From contig CM060979.1 in NCBI GenBank assembly GCA_030765065.1, positions 107,806,350 to 107,870,349 on the forward strand: DNA of 64,000 nt, in the 5' to 3' direction. A program made the translations under genes and the position numbers. Each line of letters begins with the position of its first letter. Positions within the stretch are counted from its first letter, which is position 1. Below are positions 58,553 to 64,000 of this stretch, piece after piece. Source of the DNA: Deroplatys truncata. Lineage: Eukaryota; Arthropoda; Insecta; Mantodea; Mantidae. The notes under the pieces were generated by a model, which was not told the DNA's origin, did no database searches, and was given only the letters and a program-made list of their open reading frames with translations.

Positions 58553-59430
58553 CATTCACATGACTTCTTCTACCCACTATCGCGTATTTTATGTACCTCT
58601 ACAAACTATTTTTACGAAAGCTTATATTTCTACATACCTACTTCATTTCAACTCAGGTAAACTTTTGCAGAAATAATATTATGATGCATATCATTGCAGG
58701 TACAAGGGGGATAGAGGAAACAATGATAATTAGATGTTTAAAATTCTGTGGCTATATGCTGGCTTTGAAATGTTATACTCTTTCCATAATATGAATATCG
58801 ATAGCCCTTAAAAAAGATTACGAAATATTGTAAAATTCAAACCAACAATAACGAAAGTTATAGAAATAAATTGTGTTTTTAGAAACATTTACATTATTTG
58901 TCTATCTCTAATATTTACCAATTTACAGAATTATATATAATGCCTTTTCGAACGTAGAATACTTCAGAGAAAATTTAAGTTAAGTATTTTATGTGTAAAC
59001 AGCCTAAATATATACCATCTTGAGTAAGATCTTTAGAGCCATTTTTAAGAAAATGAAAACATATTTTGAAAAATTGTCTATTAAAGAATAGTTTGGGATG
59101 GGGTATTTTCTTGAAAATCTATGTGTCGCATCTTTGGAAGATAGTGAACTTAATTGCCCAGTTTTTTATTTATTCCACTTTTCATTTTTGAGCCATGCAG
59201 TCCACACAAACCCACCACCCACCCACACGCACGCACACACACATACATACACACCTATGGACCTATTTCTAAAAATTATGTTTCCAAAAATACTTTTTCC
59301 ATGCTCAGGGGTCTCAAAACAGTATTTCCAATGAAATCCCTATATCGAATTTTTGGGTGAAGTGCCATACTTTCTCTACTTACTATAAATAAATAAATAA
59401 ATAAATAAATAAATAGAAGAAAAAGTAAAA
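58553..59430 (+). mobile_element. Repeat family A, near full-length copy
   Basis: Starts TGCATTCACATGACTTCTTC, TACCCACTATCGCG, and ends after CTTTCTCTACTTACTATAAA, where the hairpin loop has grown into an AATA repeat (59386-59415) before GAAGAAAAAGTAAAAAT. Interior has GTACAAGGGGGATAGAGGAA, TCTTTGGAAGATAGTGAACT and a CA/CACG run at about 59210-59258. Two different microsatellites have thus arisen inside one copy. Confidence 0.78.
59386..59415. repeat. (AATA)n microsatellite
   Basis: Seven units inside the 3' hairpin loop of a family A copy. Confidence 0.9.
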
Positions 59431-59631
59431 ATATTCATACATGTTGTAAGCACTATATGCAGTTATAACAATTTTGTAATTGAATGCAATATACAAAGCT
59501 AGAAAAATGAGAACATTGCTTTGATCCATCAGAAACTAACCTCTTCAGAGAGCTTGATTCACGTGGCCACATGTATCATTCTAAATTACAAGGAATACAA
59601 ATTGCACATTTCAGCTAATAGTAAACCAGTA

Positions 59632-60913
59632 CGAGGGGCACTATTTATATTTTGAGCCTAGTAATTAAAAAAAGGTAATTTCCGATTGAAAACTGCTTTA
59701 TTGTTTTTCACAGTATTCTTCTTTATGATCAATACGCTTTTGCATCCGTTTGAACCATTTGTCAAAGCATTTATTCCAGTCTTCTGGAGACACCTCCAAA
59801 CCATGGTTTTTGAAGGTATCAAAGGCTTCTTCTGCCAACGAAAATCGTTGTCCACGCAATTCATTCTTGATGTTTGGGAACAAAAACAAGTCATTGGGTA
59901 CCAGATCAGGACTGTAAGGCGGATGACCCATCAATTCGATTTTTCGAGCCTTCAAATACTCTGTTGTTAGACGAGATGTATGCGCGCTCGCATTGTCTTG
60001 ATGAAAAACGACCCTACGATTCTTGTTGGTTTTCCTTACTTCACCGAAGACTTCCAGTAAAAAATGGTTGTGTACCATTCGGCATTGACCGTTTTACGTT
60101 TCTCTAAAGGCACTTTTGCCACATGGCCAGTTTTGGTGAAAAAACAGGCGACCATTTGCTTCGAAGCGCTTTGAGTGCGAACAACTTTTGTTGGATTTGC
60201 TTCATCTTGAAACACCCATACAGTCGACTACTGTTTACGTTCCGGGTCATACGTTTAGATCCATGATTCGTCACCTGTTACAATCTTATATACGTCTTTG
60301 GAGGCACCGCCATTGCATTTCTTGAGCATTCTTGTACATCAATCGACACGAGCATCTTTTTGAGATTGCGTCAAATTATGCGGGATCCAACGAGATTTCA
60401 CGGCAATATTTCATGCAATATTTAATATACGCTGGTGGAACTAATGACTTGGGTTGTCTCAATCTCACAATATGTCACATGACGATCTTTCATTAGTAGT
60501 TTTTGTACAGCATCAATGTTTTCTGGCACAACGGCTGATTTTGGACGACCTTCACGAATTTCATCATTGAGTGAACGGCGGCCACGATTAAATTCGCTAT
60601 ACCAGCGTTTCACAGTGGCAAAGGATGGACCTTCATCGCCAAATGTGGAAGTTAGTTAATCGATGCACTCTTGTCTTGATAATCCACGTCGAAAGTCGTA
60701 ATAAATCATTGCACGAACACTTTCACGAGTTAATTCCATGTTTTTCCTGACCCACAATTTTCATGTTAGTGTAAACAAAACAAATGAACGCTCTATTGAC
60801 AAAATGTTTTAATTAGATTATGGTCTAAAATGTCAAACTTTGCATAGGAAACGCCAGATGGCACCTACAACATTCAGGGTTGCCAAGGCTCAAAATATAA
60901 ATAGTGCCCCTCG
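59632..60913 (-). mobile_element. Mariner transposon with perfect TIRs
   Basis: Both ends carry an identical 27-bp inverted repeat, CGAGGGGCACTATTTATATT plus TTGAGCC, each bordered by TA (59630-59631 and 60914-60915). Total 1,282 bp, the normal mariner length. The transposase is on the minus strand and is dead (next feature). Because the TIRs are intact, the copy might still be mobilised in trans if an active relative exists. Confidence 0.93.
59698..60739 (-). pseudogene. Mariner DD34D transposase, inactivated
   Basis: The start is chosen at the ATG at 60739 (MELTRESVRAMIYYDF), the usual mariner N terminus. The HTH region VKRWYSEFNRGRRSLNDEIR is well kept, followed by RWIPHNLTQSQKDARVD. All three catalytic Asp blocks survive: IVTGDESWI, VVFHQDNASAHTS and HPPYSPDLVPNDLFLFP. 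The second and third Asp are separated by exactly 34 residues, so this is a DD34D mariner. The C terminus WFKRMQKRIDHKEEYCEKQ is normal. I count five in-frame stops (after CID, SVY, VD, SWI and KQ) and one one-base shift near 60070. Full length would be about 347 residues. The protein resembles the mellifera-type mariners known from many insects. Confidence 0.92.
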
Positions 60914-60915
60914 TA

Positions 60916-62054
60916 TGACAAATGGAGAAGTCAAAATGAAGTTTTAGCTACCGTGGCCAAGGGAGCATTCACATATTGCCACACCCTGAGCGGAAGGAAG
61001 GGTTCGGTTTTAAAATAACTCCACAGGAGGAGTAGAAATCTCATCACCTACGCGATACAATGCATTAACTGACTATACTGTTTAGTTTTTACACTGTTAA
61101 AAGTTTTTTATATATACATTGTTTTACGTTTAAACTTATTAAGCGTTTTATCTAATTTAGATTGCCTTGACATAGTTAAGCAGGTTATGCCAGCTCTGTG
61201 ACAAAAGAGTTAATTCAGTATATTTGTCCGAATTTCACAAGGCATCTTTTTCACTATACATTTTATTAAACATATGAACTAATATTATAATGAGTGATCT
61301 TCAAATCATTCGTAAATGGTCCGGTCATAAAGTGATGAGAGTACTTATCTAGGGGTTTTAAAATTATGAATTGTGTTTACTAAGCTTATTTCACGAATAA
61401 AATGGACTAAAGGAAGCATAGAATAAGATAGTAGTTGAAACGATTACAAAATGATAAAGCAACTCGAAAATCTGGTCACTATAGGTATGATTTAATTAAA
61501 TTTTAATAAATGTACTTATTGAACATAAAGCTGAGGAAACATATTGTAATAATCAGTACAATCTTCTCCGTTTATCTTTCTCCTGTTATCTTTCCAGACT
61601 ATTAAAATATTCGCGATCTCTGTATTAATGCTATTGCTCCAGTTCATAATCTTTCATTTATCTATTTTGTTTCTAGCTTTGCCAAATTTTTAAGAATCCA
61701 TTTTTTTGGGTTTGAACTTGGCTCGCTCTCTTTTCCACTACACACATCTTCGTTACATTGATTCTAAAGGAACTTGTGATTATCTAGTGATAAGAGATAT
61801 GGTTCTCAGTTATCGATATAGAGAGTCACGATTAGTTGCTATCTGATATTTTCTATACATAATTAATCTATATCAGTTGACTGAGGTATGAGTGGAATAG
61901 TATGTATAATCACAGTAATGTTTATCCAGACATTGAAAGAAACTCTCTTTTTTCTTTCTTTCTTTCTTTCTTATTGGATAGATTTGTTCGGGATTAGAAA
62001 TGTTATTCAGAATCAGGATAAAATACATAATAAACAACATAAACTAATCTGAGG
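60916..62054. other. Unassigned AT-rich DNA
   Basis: No gene or element recognised. A TTTC repeat lies at 61951-61972. Confidence 0.45.
61951..61972. repeat. (TTTC)n microsatellite
   Basis: Five units. Confidence 0.85.
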
Positions 62055-64000
62055 TGAGTTACTTGAGGCCCTTTTGGCACCAAAGTTATAAATAATAATA
62101 TCGCACATATGGTTCACTGTCAGTCTTTTAATTCGAAACCACTTCCGAAAGAAAGCAGCAAGTCCTGCAGAAGGCGACTCTTAAACCGCATCAGATCTTC
62201 GTTCCAAGGAGAAATATACTGCACCAGGTACTGAGTGAAGATGCTGAAAAGATGTGTGAGCCTCAGAGCGAATGTGTGCAGAGATGATACTAAGTCCCAA
62301 TCTATATATAGATGTTTCAGTGGTATCAAGGTACGTTTACTATAAGCCTTAAAACTTGATTTTGAAAGACCTGTAGACAATTAATTTTGCTTCCGGCTGC
62401 ATCTCCAAAAATTGGACAAGCATGCATGAGTAAAGGACGAAGTAAGGACTTGTACAAAAAAGAACCATGTGGTATTTGCAAAGAAGACTTACGGTTGAGA
62501 ATAGGATACAATTTGCGTAATCTGGAATAAGTGAGATTTAACTTTGAATTAATGTGAGAGTTCTAGATTAGTCGACGATCAAACCGTAGGACAATATATT
62601 AACAGTGTCATCAGCATGTTTCCAGGATATGGGAACAGTTTGTAAAGTAATAGGAGGGGAAGAATGGGACGACGCAATGTAAAAATCGTGGTTTCACATT
62701 TCATGTGCCTCAAATAAATTCTCCAGTATTCAATCCATGTCATTAGAATATTAAGAGACGTCTGTAAACTATGAGCAGCAATGAGTGGTGGATGGTAAAA
62801 ATGGCGATATTGTCAGCCTACACGACGATGTTAAAATGCAGTAAAACAGGTATGTCATAGGTGAATAATTAACGAGGACAGGTGATAAATTGGAACCTTG
62901 AGGCACTCCAGACATGGCTGGCCGCACAGAGGATAGAATAGGACCATTCCGTGCTTGAAAAATACAACGTGGGCGTAAGCTATCAATTACACGATGAAGT
63001 TAATTTGGCAACCCAATGTTCCGAAGTTTATAGAGCAGACCGGGGATGTTACACTCGATCAAAAGCTTGTTTCAAATCCATAAATGCTGCGACCTGTGTT
63101 GTTTAAGCTCAAAAACGCCTCGTTAATAGCTGAAGTTGATGGGTTGTAGAGTGGTGTCTGCAAAAATCAGATTGTTGTGGTAATGCTACTGAGTTGTTCC
63201 TTATAAGTTTGCTTAATATTTTATGGATGACTTTTCAAAAAGTTTTGAAACTGTAGAAATAGGCTAATAGGGCGATAACTAGAGGGTAAGGAAGGCGGTA
63301 GTCCAGATAGATATCAATCGCATTTTCAATATCCTGACTGAACACAGCATACCTATTGGGATTTGGCGTGAGTGTAATTTGAAAAATATCCGCCAATGGC
63401 TCACAGTTTGCAGGTTTATGTTTATGCACATAGTCCTGGAATTTTAAGGGTGGCACAACAGTAGGTTCCCGAATCAACCATTTCGTCTACTTCCATTTTC
63501 TGCCGAAAGGTTAGACAAGTAGTATTGATATAACGATATTTATCTAGAGCTCGCGGGTTTGTCCGATTAATTGATTTAATCTTATTGAAATGGCCATTCC
63601 CGTCGTATCTTATGTTTGGCTTTCAACAGTCTACAACTGTTGAGGGAAGCGCTTGATAATGCGAAGTATTCCCGTGAAAACTCGGCATACCACTAGCAGT
63701 TTTCAACGAGTACATAAAAGAGTTTGTGAACTGCTGTAATGCTGCATCATTATCAGAAGAGGACTGTAGGCGATATGCAGCCAGCAACTCAAGGTACAGC
63801 TGCTTCTGAAAGCATTCCCAGATCATTATTCCTTGGAGGCGAACAGGAAGGGAAGCGCATTGCACTTCACAAGGAAACAGAGATGATAGGGCAGTGATCG
63901 GAATCCATCTCGGCAACAGTGTGCAAGCGTAAGGGCTGACTAATGTTCTTCAAAAGTGGCACATCTAAGATGTCCGTAAAACAGTAGGATTTAAGAGTAG
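62055..64000 (-). mobile_element. Jockey-type LINE, 3' part, runs off the right edge
   Basis: A non-LTR retrotransposon on the minus strand. Its 3' end is near 62055-62110, with no clear poly-A. From high to low coordinates it shows the end of the endonuclease, the reverse transcriptase and the C-terminal region. The 5' part, including most of the endonuclease and any ORF1, lies beyond the window. It may be the machinery type that moved the SINEs here, but no shared 3' tail with them was seen. Confidence 0.85.
62120..64000 (-). pseudogene. LINE endonuclease/reverse transcriptase relic
   Basis: The right edge reads DILDVPLLKNISQPLRL and VAEMDSDHCPIISVSL, the SDH motif that ends an APE-type endonuclease. 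A frame change follows. Linker text includes KAKHKIRREW and, at about 63477, REPTVVPPLKFQDYVHKHKP. The reverse transcriptase shows QSDFCRHHSTTHQLQLLTR at about 63170-63115 and MSGVPQGSNLSPVLVN near 62910. The active-site box reads V-stop-ADNIAIF near 62815, where YADD is expected, so catalysis is lost. The C-terminal part is LYPILNRKSSLQIPHGSFLY, LLRPLLMHACPIFGDAAGSK and LQVFQNQVLRLIVNVP (62511-62326). Order and motifs fit the Jockey group. Several stops and frame changes are present. Confidence 0.85.

Noticed and set aside
1-64000. CRISPR array, rRNA, telomeric (TTAGG)n, bacterial operons
   Set aside because: None of the required repeat spacing, conserved rRNA blocks, TTAGG runs or closely packed long frames is present.

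Overview
The window looks like gene-poor DNA from a large, AT-rich arthropod genome, most likely an insect. Pointers are mariner, Tc1 and pogo-type transposons, CGGBP1-like hAT transposons, a Jockey-type LINE, several tRNA-derived SINEs and many microsatellites. A polyneopteran (cockroach, termite, stick insect or grasshopper group) would fit the repeat load, but that is inference. No intact host protein gene, real tRNA, rRNA, CRISPR array or bacterial-style operon could be supported. Nearly every recognisable coding piece belongs to a mobile element.

Layout. 1-9.5 kb: copies of an unclassified 0.85-1 kb repeat (called family A here), a perfect 16-bp hairpin, and a SINE-like tRNA relic. 9.5-15.5 kb: a decayed mariner, then two hAT transposons of the DUF659/CGGBP1-like type lying head to head. 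The left hAT copy carries a nested TG...CA insertion of 1,114 bp with a 4-bp target duplication, best read as a solo LTR fossil. 16.3-17.2 kb: a TA-flanked DNA element with ~50-bp terminal inverted repeats (TIRs) and a helix-turn-helix relic. 20.9-24.4 kb: two direct copies of a ~450-bp repeat. 24.8-26.4 kb: a pogo/Tigger-like MITE next to a 1.14-kb foldback element with ~410-bp arms. 26.7-29.3 kb: a family A copy split by an 849-bp insertion that holds a 36-bp minisatellite, then a one-ended Tc1 element. 30.37-30.39 kb: a pyrimidine tract plus CAG joined to GTAAGT, which matches a recursive-splicing ratchet point and hints that this stretch is part of a long intron on the + strand. 33-37 kb: another family A copy, a hAT MITE with a perfect 8-bp target duplication, a SINE with a perfect 15-bp target duplication, and a short broken Ty3/gypsy-type element with two LTRs. 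40.4-41.5 kb: two copies of one tRNA-derived SINE. 44-47 kb: two more family A copies, a decayed ~60-bp minisatellite and three pieces of a second SINE family. 49.3 kb: a 117-bp hAT MITE, sister to the one at 33.8 kb. 53.9 kb: an internally deleted mariner. 56.2 kb: a tRNA-headed, GC-richer repeat. 57-59.4 kb: two more family A copies. 59.6-60.9 kb: a mariner with perfect 27-bp TIRs but a dead transposase. 62-64 kb: the 3' part of a Jockey-type LINE that runs off the right edge.

Family A is the best candidate for something undescribed. It has at least ten copies or fragments here, in both orientations. Its two ends are related inverted motifs, the 3' end can form a hairpin, no coding capacity was recognised, and CA-type microsatellites grow at one fixed internal position. 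All coordinates of degraded elements are by-eye estimates unless a target duplication or TIR is quoted.
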